Of a DNA stretch of 64,000 nt, positions 1-11,883 are shown piece after piece. The first letter of the stretch is position 1. Each line of letters opens with the position of its first letter. The notes below the pieces were generated by a model that worked only from the letters and a program-made list of their open reading frames with translations, did not search any database and was not told where the DNA came from. The position numbers and the translations under genes are program-made. Source of the stretch: Undibacterium sp. (GTDB taxonomy: Bacteria > Pseudomonadota > Gammaproteobacteria > Burkholderiales > Burkholderiaceae_D); the NCBI GenBank assembly GCA_030645915.1, contig JAUSNO010000033.1, positions 1 to 64,000 of the forward strand, given 5' to 3'.

Positions 1-1
1 C

Positions 2-1489
2 CTTGGCGACACAGCTGAGATTCGTAATCAAGGTACGGTTATTTCCGTTACCGACGGTATCTGCCGCATTCACGGTCTGTCTGACGCGATGCAAGGCGAG
101 ATGCTGGAATTCCCAGGCAATACATTTGGTCTGGCATTGAATTTGGAACGTGATTCCGTTGGCGCCGTTATTTTGGGTGACTACGAGCATATTTCCGAAG
201 GCGACACCGTTAAATGTACCGGTCGTATTCTGGAAGTGCCTATCGGCCCGGAACTGCGCGGTCGTGTCGTAAATGCGCTGGGTCAGCCTATCGACGGTAA
301 AGGTCCTATCAATGCGAAATTGACGACACCTATCGAAAAAATCGCGCCGGGCGTTATTGCTCGTCAATCAGTCTCAGAGCCTCTGCAAACTGGCCTGAAG
401 TCTATTGATGCGATGGTTCCGGTTGGCCGTGGTCAGCGCGAATTGATCATTGGCGATCGTCAGACAGGTAAGACTGCGGTAGCGATTGATGCCGTAATCA
501 ACCAAAAAGGTCAAAACGTTACCTGTATCTATGTAGCGATTGGTCAAAAAGCGTCTTCCGTCAAAAACGTAGTGCGTTCTTTAGAAGCGCACGGCGCGAT
601 GGAATACACCATCGTGGTCGCTGCTACTGCAGCCGAGTCAGCAGCGATGCAATATGTATCTGCTTACTCCGGTTGTGCCATGGGCGAATATTTCCGCGAT
701 CGTGGTGAAGATGCCTTGATCATTTATGATGATTTGTCCAAGCAAGCTGTGGCTTACCGTCAATTGTCCCTGTTGCTGCGCCGTCCACCAGGTCGCGAAG
801 CTTACCCAGGTGACGTGTTCTACCTCCACTCCCGTTTGTTAGAGCGCGCAGCACGCGTGAACCCTGACTATGTTGAAAAATTCACCAACGGTGCAGTTAA
901 AGGTAAGACAGGTTCATTGACAGCATTGCCTATCATTGAAACTCAAGCTGGTGACGTTTCCGCTTTCGTTCCAACCAATGTAATTTCGATTACTGACGGT
1001 CAGATCTTCCTGGAAACATCGTTGTTCAATGCTGGTATCCGTCCTGCGATTAACGCTGGTATTTCAGTGTCACGCGTTGGTGGTGCTGCCCAGACTAAGG
1101 TCATCAAAAACCTGTCCGGCGGTATTCGTACCGATTTGGCTCAGTACCGTGAATTGGCTGCGTTTGCGCAATTTGCTTCTGATCTGGATGCAGCAACACG
1201 TAAACAATTGGATCGTGGTGCACGCGTTACCGAGTTGTTAAAACAAGCTCAGTACGCTCCGTTGTCGATCTCATTGATGGCTGTCACTTTGTTCTCAGTC
1301 AACAAGGGTTTCCTGGATGATGTACCTGTCTCGAAAGTCTTGGCTTTTGAAGCAGGCGTACATAACTTCATGAAGACTAGCCACGCTGCGTTACTGCAAA
1401 AGATAGAAGAAACCAAGCAATTGGACAAAGATGGCGAAGCTGCCATGTCTGCCGCTGTTGCTGATTTCAAAAAATCCGGCGCCTTTTAA
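2..1489 (+). CDS. atpA: ATP synthase F1 subunit alpha, 5' end outside window
   Basis: This is the non-catalytic alpha subunit of the F1 head, which forms the alpha3beta3 hexamer at the inner face of the cytoplasmic membrane. The frame is open from base 2, before the first ATG at 89, so the N-terminus lies off the left edge. The nucleotide-binding P-loop GDRQTGKT is encoded near 450-475. The [14 protein letters not shown] and SISDG-like regions of the family are present, and the C-terminus is normal for alpha. atpG follows after 30 bases with a strong AAGGAG ribosome site, then atpD and atpC, which is the standard operon order. Codon use favours ggt, cgt and aaa, as expected of a highly expressed gene. 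The identification is secure. Confidence 0.98.
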   Translation, partial: LGDTAEIRNQGTVISVTDGICRIHGLSDAMQGEMLEFPGNTFGLALNLERDSVGAVILGDYEHISEGDTVKCTGRILEVPIGPELRGRVVNALGQPIDGKGPINAKLTTPIEKIAPGVIARQSVSEPLQTGLKSIDAMVPVGRGQRELIIGDRQTGKTAVAIDAVINQKGQNVTCIYVAIGQKASSVKNVVRSLEAHGAMEYTIVVAATAAESAAMQYVSAYSGCAMGEYFRDRGEDALIIYDDLSKQAVAYRQLSLLLRRPPGREAYPGDVFYLHSRLLERAARVNPDYVEKFTNGAVKGKTGSLTALPIIETQAGDVSAFVPTNVISITDGQIFLETSLFNAGIRPAINAGISVSRVGGAAQTKVIKNLSGGIRTDLAQYRELAAFAQFASDLDAATRKQLDRGARVTELLKQAQYAPLSISLMAVTLFSVNKGFLDDVPVSKVLAFEAGVHNFMKTSHAALLQKIEETKQLDKDGEAAMSAAVADFKKSGAF

Positions 1490-1519
1490 TTTATTTATAG
1501 CTAGAAGGAGTCAATACTC

Positions 1520-2389
1520 ATGGCTGTAGGTAAAGAGATACGTGGCAAGATCAAAAGCGTAGAAAATACGAAGAAGATCACTAAGGCGATGGAAATGGTC
1601 GCCGCATCCAAAATGCGTAAAGCGCAAGAGCGGATGCGTGCGGCACGTCCGTACAGTGAAAATATTCGTAACATCACTGCGAACTTGTCCAAGGCAAATC
1701 CTGAGTACACGCACCCTTTCATGGTTCAACAGGTGCAATCCAAGAAAGTTGGATTGATCATTGTGACTACGGACAAGGGTTTGTGTGGTGGCTTGAATAC
1801 CAACGTATTGCGTTTGGTCACCAACAAAATGCGCGAAATCGAGGATAGCGGTTCAAAAATTGAAGCGGTCGCAATTGGTAATAAAGGTCTCGGCTTCCTT
1901 AACCGGGTGGGTGTACCTGTCGTGTCGCACGTTGTGCAACTTGGCGATACTCCCCATTTGGATAAACTGATCGGCCCAGTGAAAGTCATGCTGGATGCCT
2001 ATCAGGAAGGTAAGCTAGATGCAGTCTATGTTTGCTACAACAAATTTGTTAACACCATGAAGCAGCAGCCGGTACTGGAGCAGTTATTGCCCCTGCAGGC
2101 GAATCAGCTGGAAGCAGATAAATCATCCCATTCATGGGATTACATTTATGAGCCAGATGCAGCAACGGTGATTGATGAGTTGTTGGTACGTTATGTTGAA
2201 GCACTGATTTATCAGGCTGTTGCAGAAAACATGGCGTCTGAGCAATCTGCACGTATGGTGGCGATGAAATCAGCTAGCGATAACGCGGTAAGCGTCATAG
2301 GCGAGCTGAAATTAATTTATAACAAAACCCGCCAGGCTGCAATTACCAAAGAGCTTTCCGAGATCGTCGCCGGCGCGGCAGCGGTCTAA
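1520..2389 (+). CDS. atpG: ATP synthase F1 subunit gamma
   Basis: This is the rotor shaft of the F1 motor and couples proton flow through the c-ring to catalysis in beta. The 289-residue length is usual for gamma. The N-terminal helix begins [20 protein letters not shown] and runs into [12 protein letters not shown], a family hallmark. The C-terminal helix contains MKSASDNA and ends in the conserved [19 protein letters not shown] stretch. These two helices form the coiled-coil axle. The start is supported by AAGGAG at 1505-1510. It lies between atpA and atpD with about 30 bases on each side, so one polycistronic message is expected. Confidence 0.98.
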   Translation: MAVGKEIRGKIKSVENTKKITKAMEMVAASKMRKAQERMRAARPYSENIRNITANLSKANPEYTHPFMVQQVQSKKVGLIIVTTDKGLCGGLNTNVLRLVTNKMREIEDSGSKIEAVAIGNKGLGFLNRVGVPVVSHVVQLGDTPHLDKLIGPVKVMLDAYQEGKLDAVYVCYNKFVNTMKQQPVLEQLLPLQANQLEADKSSHSWDYIYEPDAATVIDELLVRYVEALIYQAVAENMASEQSARMVAMKSASDNAVSVIGELKLIYNKTRQAAITKELSEIVAGAAAV

Positions 2390-2394
2390 ACTGA

Positions 2395-3822
<1,428 letters not shown>

Positions 3823-3843
3823 TGTTGCTTGGCTTGTCTGGAT

Positions 3844-3871
3844 TTTGCACATGATCTTGATCGTGTGCAAA
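3844..3871 (+). promoter_or_regulatory. Hairpin in the atpD-atpC spacer
   Basis: Bases 3844-3856 (TTTGCACATGATC) pair with 3859-3871 (GATCGTGTGCAAA): 13 pairs including one T-G wobble, with a two-base gap at the tip. No T-run follows, so it is not a standard terminator. It could be an RNA-processing or partial-attenuation site that lowers epsilon output relative to beta. As DNA it is also a dyad that a dimeric regulator could bind. The structure is seen; the role is inferred. Confidence 0.6.
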
Positions 3872-3934
3872 GTCTGACAACAAAGCAATGCAGCACATTT
3901 TTTGAACCTTTGACGAATCAGAAAGTTTGAAAAT

Positions 3935-4357
3935 ATGGCAAACACTATTCACGTTGACGTAGTTTCTGCGGAAGAGTTGATCTTCTCCGGTGAAGCTGAG
4001 TTCGTCGCATTGCCGGGTGAGTCGGGTGAATTGGGTATTTACCCAAAACACACACCGTTAATCACCCGTATCAAGCCGGGCGCAGTGCGCATCAAGGTTC
4101 CAGGTCAAGCGGAAGACGAACTCGTCTTCGTCGCCGGTGGCATACTTGAAGTGCAGCCGAATTCAGTGACGGTTCTGGCCGATACCGCGATTCGCGGTCA
4201 CGATCTGGATGAAGCTAAAGCAACAGAAGCCAAAAAAATGGCAGAAGAAGCTCTGGTGAATCGCGAATCCAAAATTGACTACGCTCAGGCGCAGGCAGAA
4301 TTGGCGGTAGCGATAGCGCAATTGGCAGCAATCACGAAATTACGTCAAAAGCGTTAA
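3935..4357 (+). CDS. atpC: ATP synthase F1 subunit epsilon
   Basis: Epsilon is the small central-stalk subunit that contacts gamma and the c-ring and inhibits ATP hydrolysis. It has 140 residues. The N-terminal beta-sandwich includes [20 protein letters not shown], the family signature, and [18 protein letters not shown]. The C-terminal helical hairpin runs from about residue 90. The upstream region has only a weak ribosome site (a GAAAGT-like stretch), and a hairpin separates it from atpD. Both fit lower expression than beta. A terminator follows, so it is the last gene of the operon. Confidence 0.97.
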   Translation: MANTIHVDVVSAEELIFSGEAEFVALPGESGELGIYPKHTPLITRIKPGAVRIKVPGQAEDELVFVAGGILEVQPNSVTVLADTAIRGHDLDEAKATEAKKMAEEALVNRESKIDYAQAQAELAVAIAQLAAITKLRQKR

Positions 4358-4403
4358 TTTCTACATGCAGGCTACCTTGTGTTCAAAGCACCGGTAGTAA
4401 AAT

Positions 4404-4433
4404 AAAAGGCAGCCTCGGCTGCCTTTTATTTTT
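4404..4433 (+). terminator. Rho-independent terminator of the atp operon
   Basis: GGCAGCC (4408-4414) pairs with GGCTGCC (4417-4423) around a two-base gap. The stem is extended by A4/T4, and TTTTATTTTT follows. It sits 47 bases after the atpC stop. Confidence 0.92.
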
Positions 4434-4480
4434 GTGCGTTGCAATCAAGTCGTTTAAAAATTCTGTGTGGGGTAAGAGAA

Positions 4481-4897
4481 ATGCAGACAACAAGCATCAA
4501 GAATTTACTTCAGTCTGCCAAGACTATCGCGCTCGTAGGTCTTTCACCAAAACCAGAACGTGCGAGCTACGAAGTTGCCGGCTATCTGCAACAACACGGT
4601 TACCGTATTCTTCCTATTAACCCGAGTCAGGCAGGAGGCGTCATTCTTGGCGAGCTGTGCTACGCAAATCTAGCGGATGCCGTATTGGCTACCGGCTTAA
4701 AAATAGACATAGTTGATTGTTTTAGAAAATCAGAGGACATTCCACCTATTGTCGATCAAGCGATTGCTGTTGGCGCATCATGTGTATGGATGCAATTGGA
4801 TATTACAAACGAAGCGGCTGCAAAGCGTGCCGAAGCTGCTGGCCTGCAGGTGATTATGGATAAATGCACTAAGATAGAACACGCACGACTTTTTTGA
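4481..4897 (+). CDS. CoA-binding domain protein (YccU-like)
   Basis: This is a 138-residue single-domain protein of the CoA-binding family (Rossmann fold related to the succinyl-CoA synthetase alpha N-terminus). Visible features are the N-terminal strand IALVGLSPKPERASYEVAGY, then HGYRILPINP, the IDIVDCFRKSEDIP segment, and VWMQLDITNEAAAKRAEAAG leading to the conserved VIMDKCTKIEH end. The ATG at 4481 is chosen because GGGGTAAGAG lies just before it. The in-frame start 42 bases upstream would overlap the terminator region and has no ribosome site. The substrate of this family is not firmly known. PPK2 follows 15 bases downstream, probably on the same transcript. Confidence 0.88.
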   Translation: MQTTSIKNLLQSAKTIALVGLSPKPERASYEVAGYLQQHGYRILPINPSQAGGVILGELCYANLADAVLATGLKIDIVDCFRKSEDIPPIVDQAIAVGASCVWMQLDITNEAAAKRAEAAGLQVIMDKCTKIEHARLF

Positions 4898-4912
4898 CTC
4901 TATAGGATCTTT

Positions 4913-5749
4913 ATGAATGTCCGTTCACTATTTCGTTCGACGTCCCGTTTGCAAATACAAGATGCCGATGCTGCGCTACGCCCTTTGGCAGAAAAGCTGG
5001 ACACGAAAGGAGAAAGCAAGACGGATATTAAATCAGCCGATAAGCTAATAACGATGGATCTGGCAGAAAAAATTGCCGCTTTTCAGGAAGTGCTCTATGC
5101 GCAGAAACACCATAAATTGCTCATTGTTTTACAAGGCATGGATACCTCGGGCAAAGATGGCACTGTGCGGGGTGTGTTTGGCCAGATCAACCCGCTTGGT
5201 GCCCGTACGGTCGCCTTCAAGGCTCCTAGCGCGGTAGAGCGAGATCACGATTATCTCTGGCGGATTCATCAGGAAGTGCCGCGCAATGGCGAGGTTGTGA
5301 TCTTCAACCGAAGTCATTATGAAGATGTCCTGATTACGCGCGTGCACGATTGGATAGACCAGAAAGAATGTGAGCGCCGGTTTAGCCAGATACGTGATTT
5401 TGAGCGCATGTTAGCGGAAACTGGCACCGTCATTTTGAAATTCTTTCTGCATATCTCAAAGGACGAACAAAAACAAAGACTGGAAGAGCGTTTAGCGGAC
5501 CCTGATAAACACTGGAAATTTGATCCGCAGGATCTGGTGGAGCGCGAGCATTGGGATCGCTATCAGGAGGTCTATACCGATGCGATCAAGGCCAGCGATG
5601 AAGACCACGCGCCTTGGTACATCATCCCGTCCAATTCAAAAACCCAACGCAATCTCGCTATTGCCCATATCGTTAACGAAAAATTGGAAAGCATGAAAAT
5701 GTCTTTCCCGCCTGCCAATCCTGAGTTCAGCAAAATCAAAATTGTCTAA
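4913..5749 (+). CDS. Polyphosphate kinase 2 family protein
   Basis: This is a PPK2-type phosphotransferase that moves phosphate between polyphosphate and nucleotides in the cytoplasm. The 278 residues are a single P-loop domain. The Walker A-like GMDTSGKDG is at residues 75-83. FNRSHYEDVL at 131-140 holds the conserved Asp. The lid segment KDEQKQRLEERLADPDKHWK follows, then WDRYQEVYTDAI and APWYIIPSN. All are hallmarks of the polyP:nucleotide phosphotransferase subgroup. It probably phosphorylates AMP and/or ADP, but the subclass cannot be fixed by eye. It follows the CoA-binding gene by 15 bases. An imperfect stem at 5755-5790 lies just after the stop. Confidence 0.92.
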   Translation: MNVRSLFRSTSRLQIQDADAALRPLAEKLDTKGESKTDIKSADKLITMDLAEKIAAFQEVLYAQKHHKLLIVLQGMDTSGKDGTVRGVFGQINPLGARTVAFKAPSAVERDHDYLWRIHQEVPRNGEVVIFNRSHYEDVLITRVHDWIDQKECERRFSQIRDFERMLAETGTVILKFFLHISKDEQKQRLEERLADPDKHWKFDPQDLVEREHWDRYQEVYTDAIKASDEDHAPWYIIPSNSKTQRNLAIAHIVNEKLESMKMSFPPANPEFSKIKIV

Positions 5750-6285
5750 GGGGTCGTTAGGAAATAAAAAGTTCAGCTTATTCCCTAACGAGTCTTTAGT
5801 TGCCAGTGCGCCAGTGTTTAGGGTGAGAGCGAGTGTTTAAAGTCAATTTCGACTATTTTTTGATTCAGATTGACGTTAAAAAATGTCGTAATTGCAATGT
5901 ATTGGCAAGTTTTTTTTGTAACTTGGCAGATTCGAATAAGAAATTATTTTGATTAAAAATTAGGCATAAAATCATGTTCCAATTTTACTTATGCACAATT
6001 CAATTTTAGAAAGTTCATCGATGACATTTTCAATATTTGCATTAAATAGAAATTTATCTCATTAAATCAATGTGTTAAAACAACATCTTCAATATTCACA
6101 TCAATTTTTCTGCGCCAAATTAAATTAACCAATAAATATCCACAAAGTTATCCACAATTAAATGTGGCCAGACAAATCTCTTGAATTCAAGCAAATTGCG
6201 CCAGATCAGATGCTTGTAGCGCAAGCATCGGCGATAATGGCGGTTTGCTGTTTGTACAAAGTATCCTGTCCATCTGAAAGCCCAT
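5750..6285. other. AT-rich gap upstream of hemE
   Basis: No credible gene is seen in these 536 bases. Just after the PPK2 stop, CGTTAGGAAATAA (5755-5767) faces TTATTCCCTAACG (5778-5790), one mismatch, possibly a weak terminator without a clean T-run. The remainder is very A+T rich and holds three DnaA-box-like 9-mers (separate entry). The hemE promoter must lie here, but I see no convincing -35/-10 pair. Confidence 0.7.
5989..6156 (+). promoter_or_regulatory. DnaA-box cluster A (upstream of hemE)
   Basis: TTATGCACA at 5989-5997 and TTATCCACA at 6148-6156 both match the E. coli consensus TTATNCACA exactly. ATATCCACA at 6136-6144 differs at one position and is spaced 12 bases from the exact box. 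All lie on the + strand in a strongly A+T-rich stretch. Bases 6139-6156 are repeated exactly at 7725-7742 in cluster B. They may be origin-region DnaA sites or DnaA control of hemE; function is inferred. Confidence 0.6.
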
Positions 6286-7377
6286 ATGTCTACACCTTTT
6301 GCCCCGCTTAAAAATGATACTTTTCTAAAAGCATTGTTGCGCCAGGAAACCGACTACACGCCGTTATGGTTAATGCGCCAGGCAGGCCGCTATTTGCCTG
6401 AATACCGTGCCACCCGTAAAGGGGCGGGGTCATTTTTAAGCCTAGCCAAGAACCCGGATTTTGCTACCGAGGTCACGATTCAACCTCTGGATAGATTTGC
6501 ACTGGATGCGGCAATTTTGTTTTCCGATATTCTGACGGTACCTGATGCCATGGGTCTGGGCCTGTATTTTGAGGAAGGCGAGGGGCCAAAGTTCGAGCGT
6601 CCGCTCAAGGATGAAAAAGACGTCATGGCGCTGAAGGTACCCGAGCCAGGCAGTCTGCAATATGTGTTCGATGCGGTGACGCAAATCCGTCACACGCTCA
6701 ATGGCCGCGTGCCTCTGATCGGCTTTGCAGGCAGCCCCTGGACCTTGGCTTGCTATATGGTGGAAGGCCAGGGCTCGCGCGATTTTCATACCGTCAAGAG
6801 CATGATGTACAAGCGACCGGACTTGATGGAGCATATCTTGCGTACCAATGCCGATGCCGTGGCTGCATATCTCAACGCCCAGATTGATGCTGGTGCCCAG
6901 GCAGTGATGATTTTTGATAGCTGGGGCGGCGCTTTGGCGGATGGCGCCTATCAGCGGTTTTCACTCAACTACATGCAGGACGTGGTCAATCAGTTACAGC
7001 GTGAAAAAGACGGTCAGCGCATCCCCGTCATTGTTTTCACCAAAGGAGGCGGGCTTTGGCTAGAGCAGATCGCCGATATAGGCGCTGACGCCATGGGTCT
7101 CGACTGGACGGTGAATTTAGGCCAGGCCCGCGCCCGCGTCGGCCATAAGGTTGCACTACAGGGTAATCTCGATCCGGCCGTGTTGTTTGCCGATCCTGCC
7201 CAGATACGCGAGCAAGTCACCGCCGCGCTGACTTCTTATGGAAAACCGTCGGCTGGTCACGGTCACGTGTTTAATCTGGGCCATGGCATTTCCCAATTTA
7301 CACCGCCTGAAGCGGTTTCCGTGCTGGTCGAAACAGTGCACGAGGTCAGTCGGCAGATGCGCCAAAATTGCGCATGA
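6286..7377 (+). CDS. hemE: Uroporphyrinogen decarboxylase
   Basis: This cytoplasmic haem-pathway enzyme removes the four acetate carboxyls of uroporphyrinogen III to give coproporphyrinogen III. It has 363 residues, as expected. The signature [19 protein letters not shown] is at about 26-44 with the substrate-binding arginines. [12 protein letters not shown] carries the catalytic Asp region. [24 protein letters not shown] and the C-terminal [10 protein letters not shown] complete the family set. The start codon has no strong ribosome site. Both flanking gaps hold DnaA-box-like sites, and priA follows, an arrangement that probably lies near the replication origin. Confidence 0.98.
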   Translation: MSTPFAPLKNDTFLKALLRQETDYTPLWLMRQAGRYLPEYRATRKGAGSFLSLAKNPDFATEVTIQPLDRFALDAAILFSDILTVPDAMGLGLYFEEGEGPKFERPLKDEKDVMALKVPEPGSLQYVFDAVTQIRHTLNGRVPLIGFAGSPWTLACYMVEGQGSRDFHTVKSMMYKRPDLMEHILRTNADAVAAYLNAQIDAGAQAVMIFDSWGGALADGAYQRFSLNYMQDVVNQLQREKDGQRIPVIVFTKGGGLWLEQIADIGADAMGLDWTVNLGQARARVGHKVALQGNLDPAVLFADPAQIREQVTAALTSYGKPSAGHGHVFNLGHGISQFTPPEAVSVLVETVHEVSRQMRQNCA

Positions 7378-7816
7378 CGGTCACGTAATTGATCAGGAGA
7401 ATCTTGTATCAAAGCGCTATGGCTTGATTTTCCTTGTCAATACGTCATGGTGCAACGCAAAACGCAATAGCCATGCGCCCTCCAGCCTGAAAAGCCTGGG
7501 AAACCCATGCAATTGGGCGCACCAATTTATTGCTGCGAGCGCACCTTTTATGCTAGTTATGCACAAATTTGAGGAAACAAAAAAAGTTGAGAAAATTTAT
7601 TTTCAAGACTTTGTTCACTTTTGCAAGTCACTGTTTTTAAAGGATTTATTTCCTTGCATGTAGAATGAGCAATCTGTTGAAACCCGCATAAAGCCTAGCG
7701 CAAAGCCTTGTCAATAGAGAGTTCTCCACAAAGTTATCCACAGTTAATGTGGATATGTCAAAAAGGCCTTATGAAACCGCAAGTTAGCGCACTACCTCAA
7801 GAGTTACATTAAGTTC
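7378..7816. other. Gap between hemE and priA
   Basis: There is no credible gene in these 439 bases. An imperfect stem is closed by GCGCCC (7475-7480) and GGGCGC (7515-7520) and may end the hemE transcript. An A+T-rich tract with DnaA-box-like sites follows (separate entry). A + strand open frame running from inside hemE to 7663 is not coding: it overlaps hemE out of frame and its product looks random. Confidence 0.65.
7557..7756. promoter_or_regulatory. DnaA-box cluster B (between hemE and priA)
   Basis: On the + strand: TTATGCACA at 7557-7565, TTCTCCACA at 7722-7730 and TTATCCACA at 7734-7742. On the - strand: ATATCCACA, read from 7756 to 7748. The first and third match TTATNCACA exactly. 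Spacing between the 7722 and 7734 boxes is 12 bases, the same as in cluster A. The core TCCACAAAGTTATCCACA is identical in both clusters and is followed in both by TTAA and TGTGG. Function is inferred. Confidence 0.6.
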
Positions 7817-9880
7817 GTGGAACATTGCATACTCAAAATCGCCCTTGACACCCCGCTCGATACTACTTTCGATTATCGCTGGGTGAATCCCTCTTCAACA
7901 TCGCTTGATGAGGCGGTGGATAGCGCTCCTGATTCATCTGCCATGCCGCAAATCGGGCAATTGGCACTGGTGCCTTTCGGGCGGCAAGAATTGATGGGAT
8001 TGATCGTCGGTATCAGTGACCAGACCGAGGTACCGGTAGCTAAGCTCAAGGATGTGATTGAAGTGCGCAGCCAATTGTTCCCATTGAGTGAACACTGGAT
8101 CGCCCTGTGTCATTTTGCCGCAGATTACTACCAGCGGCCCTTGGGCGAAGTGGTGGTGCCTGCCTTGCCGCGTAATCTGCGCGCAGGCAAGGCCACCTCG
8201 CTGGAGCGCAATCTGAAGAAGCTGGCGAAGTTGCACCCGGCGCAAGACACCAGCCCAAATCCCGAACCACCGCTCAATCCGGCGCAGCAAGAGGCGGTTG
8301 ATGCGATTGCCGGAGCGCAGAAATTTGCCCCGCATTTGCTCTACGGCGTCACTGGCAGCGGCAAGACTGAAGTGTATTTGCAGGCGGCGGCGCGCATCCT
8401 GGCGCAGTCTGGCGACGCACAGGTACTGATCCTGGTGCCCGAAATTAACCTCACGCCGCAGCTGGAGAACAACTTGCGCCAGCGTTTTTCGGGTATACAG
8501 ATCGCCACTTTGCACAGCGGCATGGCAGAAGGTGAGCGCTTACTGCATTGGCTGTCATCGCACTTAGGGCAGGCTCGCATCATCCTCGGCACGCGTCTGG
8601 CGATACTCGCCTCGCTGCCGCATCTGAAGATGATCGTCATCGACGAAGAACATGATCCCTCCTACAAGCAACAGGAAGGCTTGCGTTATTCGGCGCGCGA
8701 TCTGGCGGTGTGGCGCGCCCATCAACTGGGTATTCCGGTCGTGCTAGGCTCTGCCACGCCCTCGCTGGAAACCTGGCAACACGCCAAAGTGGCACGTTAC
8801 CGCAAGCTTGAGCTGCGTGAGCGCGCGGTCAAAGACGCCGTCTTGCCGGTAGTCAGGGTCATCAACCTGGAGCACGAAAAACCCAAGGAAGGCTTGACCA
8901 CGCCGCTCATCAATGCGATACGCAAGCGTCTGGAGAAGGGTGAGCAATCACTTCTGTTTCTCAATCGTCGTGGCTACGCTCCCGTGATCGCCTGCGATGC
9001 CTGCGGCTGGATCAGCAATTGCACGCGCTGTACCGCGCACCTAGTGATGCACAAACTCGATCACAAGCTGCGTTGTCATCACTGCAGCTTTGAACAACGC
9101 ATCCCGCGCAACTGCCCCACCTGCGGCAATATCGATCTGCAACCGCTGGGGCGCGGCACCCAAAGGATGGAAGAAGGTCTGCGATTAATTTTCCCCGAGG
9201 CAAGGGTTTTTCGTATCGATGCCGACTCCACCCGCTTAAAAGGCAGTGCCGAAGCCGCCTTCGATACCGTACATCGCGGCGAAGTGGATATCCTGATCGG
9301 CACCCAAATGGTGGCAAAAGGACATGATTTTAAAAACCTCACGCTGGTCGGCGCACTCAATCCCGACAGCGCGCTGTTTTCGCAGGATTACCGCGCCAGC
9401 GAGCGCCTGTTTGCGCAACTGATGCAAGTCGCGGGCCGGGCCGGACGTGCGGCGCAAAAAGAGGGCGGCAATATCAGCGAGGTCCTGGTGCAAACCCGCT
9501 ATCCCGACCATCCGCTGTACCACGCGCTGATGGCGCATGACTACGACCGCTTTGCCGACGATCTGCTGGAAGAGCGCCAGCAAGCCGGCATGCCGCCGTT
9601 CATCTATCAGGCCCTGCTCCGTGCCGAGGCCAAAGAGCTGCAAACTGCCCTGGACTTCCTGCATCAGGCGGTCAGTTGCACCGAGCATGTCGGCATCACC
9701 ATTCACGACCCGATACCGATGACGATGACGCGTGTCGCCAATATGGATAGGGCGCAGTTATTGGTGGAGTCGGTTTCGCGTCCGGCTTTGCAGGCGTTCC
9801 TGAAGGAGTGGATTGCGGCTTTGCGCGCGCTGAAGAGCCGGGTGAAGTGGGGAGTAGAGATTGATCCGGTCGATATCTGA
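7817..9880 (+). CDS. priA: Primosomal protein N' (replication restart helicase)
   Basis: PriA is a 3'-5' helicase that recognises stalled forks and reloads DnaB. It has 687 residues, somewhat shorter than E. coli PriA (732). The start is GTG at 7817, read MEHCILKIALDTPLDTTFDY, a typical N-terminal 3'-end-binding domain. Walker A GVTGSGKTEVYLQ is at about 177. The Walker B-type DEEHDPSYKQQ is near 275. The eight-cysteine zinc region lies around 393-436 (CDACGW, CTRC, CHHC, CPTCG). The helicase motif QMVAKGHDF and the VAGRAGRA segment follow. A DnaA-box cluster lies just upstream. Confidence 0.97.
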   Translation: MEHCILKIALDTPLDTTFDYRWVNPSSTSLDEAVDSAPDSSAMPQIGQLALVPFGRQELMGLIVGISDQTEVPVAKLKDVIEVRSQLFPLSEHWIALCHFAADYYQRPLGEVVVPALPRNLRAGKATSLERNLKKLAKLHPAQDTSPNPEPPLNPAQQEAVDAIAGAQKFAPHLLYGVTGSGKTEVYLQAAARILAQSGDAQVLILVPEINLTPQLENNLRQRFSGIQIATLHSGMAEGERLLHWLSSHLGQARIILGTRLAILASLPHLKMIVIDEEHDPSYKQQEGLRYSARDLAVWRAHQLGIPVVLGSATPSLETWQHAKVARYRKLELRERAVKDAVLPVVRVINLEHEKPKEGLTTPLINAIRKRLEKGEQSLLFLNRRGYAPVIACDACGWISNCTRCTAHLVMHKLDHKLRCHHCSFEQRIPRNCPTCGNIDLQPLGRGTQRMEEGLRLIFPEARVFRIDADSTRLKGSAEAAFDTVHRGEVDILIGTQMVAKGHDFKNLTLVGALNPDSALFSQDYRASERLFAQLMQVAGRAGRAAQKEGGNISEVLVQTRYPDHPLYHALMAHDYDRFADDLLEERQQAGMPPFIYQALLRAEAKELQTALDFLHQAVSCTEHVGITIHDPIPMTMTRVANMDRAQLLVESVSRPALQAFLKEWIAALRALKSRVKWGVEIDPVDI

Positions 9881-11648
<1,768 letters not shown>

Positions 11649-11711
11649 TGCCTGGTGAAATGCGGTAGGGATCTGATCCTTACCGCGAATAAATACGTCT
11701 GAGTTCACTCA

Positions 11712-11750
11712 CGTGCGATTGTTTTTTAAAAACAATCGCACGTTTTTTTT
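11712..11750 (+). terminator. Terminator of the M4 protease gene
   Basis: CGTGCGATTGTTTTT pairs with AAAAACAATCGCACG (ending 11742), and TTTTTTTT follows. Confidence 0.93.
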
Positions 11751-11800
11751 GCTGTCATGGAGACGAGTGAAGCGTAGCGTCAATCATGGCACCGCCAGCA

Positions 11801-11857
11801 CGCACTGTTCATGCGCGTTTCAAGCCAGGTTGGCTGGAAACCCGCATGAACAGTGCG
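11801..11857. repeat. Palindromic repeat, copy 1
   Basis: A 27-base arm at 11801-11827 (begins CGCACTGTTCATGCG) faces its complement at 11831-11857 with two mismatches and a three-base loop. The same design with related sequence recurs near 30617, 53364 and 63798. It lies between convergent genes, so it may also act as a transcription end for the minus-strand gene at 11884. Confidence 0.75.
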
Positions 11858-11883
11858 TCGTGGAGCAGATGATTTTTAAAATA

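Noticed and set aside
7238-7663. 141-codon open frame from inside hemE into the gap
   Set aside because: Shifted frame within hemE, and the intergenic part looks random and A+T rich.
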